NCBI GenBank assembly: GCA_947643295.1
Contig: CANRVM010000075.1
Location: 1-5,590, forward strand
DNA: 5,590 bases
Reading direction: 5' to 3'
Source of the DNA: an uncultured Mycoplasmatota bacterium
Lineage (GTDB): Bacteria > Bacillota_I > Bacilli_A > RF39 > UBA660
Below, one piece after another: positions 5,304 through 5,590 of this stretch; the first letter of the stretch is position 1; every line of letters begins with the position of its first letter. The translations under genes and the position numbers were made by a program. Under the pieces are notes generated by a model. That model was given only the letters and a program-made list of their open reading frames with translations, was not told the origin of the DNA and made no database searches.

Positions 5304-5590
5304 ATGGAATTAATCGAAATTGTTGATAAGAAAGGACTCTTCACAGGTGAAGTAATGGATAAAGAAGAAGCTCATAAGAAAAATTTATTACATAATGAGG
5401 TAGGGTGTTTTCTTATCAATGATAAAGGACAAACTCTTCTTCAAAAAAGAAGTGGAACGAAAAAGTTTTCTCCTAATAAATGGAGACCTTGTGCTGGACA
5501 CGTAAAAGCTTATGAAAGTTTAGAAGAGGCGATGATAAGAGAATTAGAGGAAGAGTTAGGCATCTTATTTTCACAAGAGGAATTAAAAAT
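5304..5590 (+). CDS. NUDIX hydrolase, N-terminal part (runs off the right edge)
   Basis: Ninety-five codons are present and the frame is open to the end of the window. A complete NUDIX box, G-x5-E-x7-REL-x-EELGI, spans residues 65-87; Arg79, Glu80, Glu83 and Glu84 are the metal-binding and catalytic core. These enzymes hydrolyse a nucleoside diphosphate linked to another group, or related pyrophosphates. The preceding LLQKRSGTKKFSPNKWRPCAGHV resembles the YfcD and isopentenyl-diphosphate-isomerase-like branch, but that does not fix the substrate. ATG at 5304 follows AAAGGAG (5290-5296) by 7 nt. It has its own promoter and no visible link to the transporter module. The missing C-terminal half prevents closer assignment. 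Confidence 0.88.
   Translation, partial: MELIEIVDKKGLFTGEVMDKEEAHKKNLLHNEVGCFLINDKGQTLLQKRSGTKKFSPNKWRPCAGHVKAYESLEEAMIRELEEELGILFSQEELK

Noticed and set aside
1..5590. Alternative genetic code with TGA read as tryptophan
   Set aside because: No in-frame TGA is present in any supported gene and tryptophan is encoded by TGG throughout.

Overview
The window is strongly AT-rich and every complete gene lies on the + strand. All six stop codons seen are TAA. Tryptophan is encoded by TGG, so the standard bacterial code fits. The Shine-Dalgarno sites are purine-rich (GGAGG, AAAGGAG), and at least two genes probably start with TTG. With a DUF3781-type protein and a BcrA/LanF-type ABC transporter carrying its own two-component system, this points to a low-GC Bacillota, plausibly a gut Clostridia, Erysipelotrichia or Bacilli lineage. 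The genus cannot be named from this sequence.

Layout. Positions 1-631 hold no convincing gene. They contain a terminator-like hairpin (81-105), a long AT-rich spacer, and an inverted repeat (473-502) directly upstream of an extended -10 promoter (504-512). Next is a fusion of a DUF3781-type domain with a two-cluster ferredoxin-like domain (632-1090, TTG start). Then come an OmpR-family response regulator (1157-1819), an ABC ATPase (1901-2812), its ABC-2 permease (2805-3629) and a small single-helix sensor histidine kinase (3643-4524). After a gap with its own promoter there is a HemG-like flavodoxin-domain protein (4668-5156). A NUDIX hydrolase, also with its own promoter, runs off the right edge (5304 onward).

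How it works together. The regulator, ATPase, permease and kinase form one module of the kind that senses and resists cell-envelope-active peptides (lantibiotic or bacitracin type). The ATPase has a glutamate where most ABC proteins have the Q-loop glutamine, as reported for LanF-type immunity ATPases. The kinase has almost no extracytoplasmic part, so it cannot easily bind a ligand outside the cell; the permease, by contrast, has a loop of about 60 residues predicted to be outside. Between the regulator gene and the ATPase gene lie four direct TTAAC repeats spaced 11, 11 and 12 bp, just upstream of a -10-like sequence. This is the expected pattern for tandem OmpR/PhoB-family binding, so the regulator probably switches on the transporter and kinase genes (positive feedback). 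The ligand is not known.

The ferredoxin fusion, flavodoxin and NUDIX genes look like independent neighbours. No functional link to the transporter module can be shown from sequence alone.
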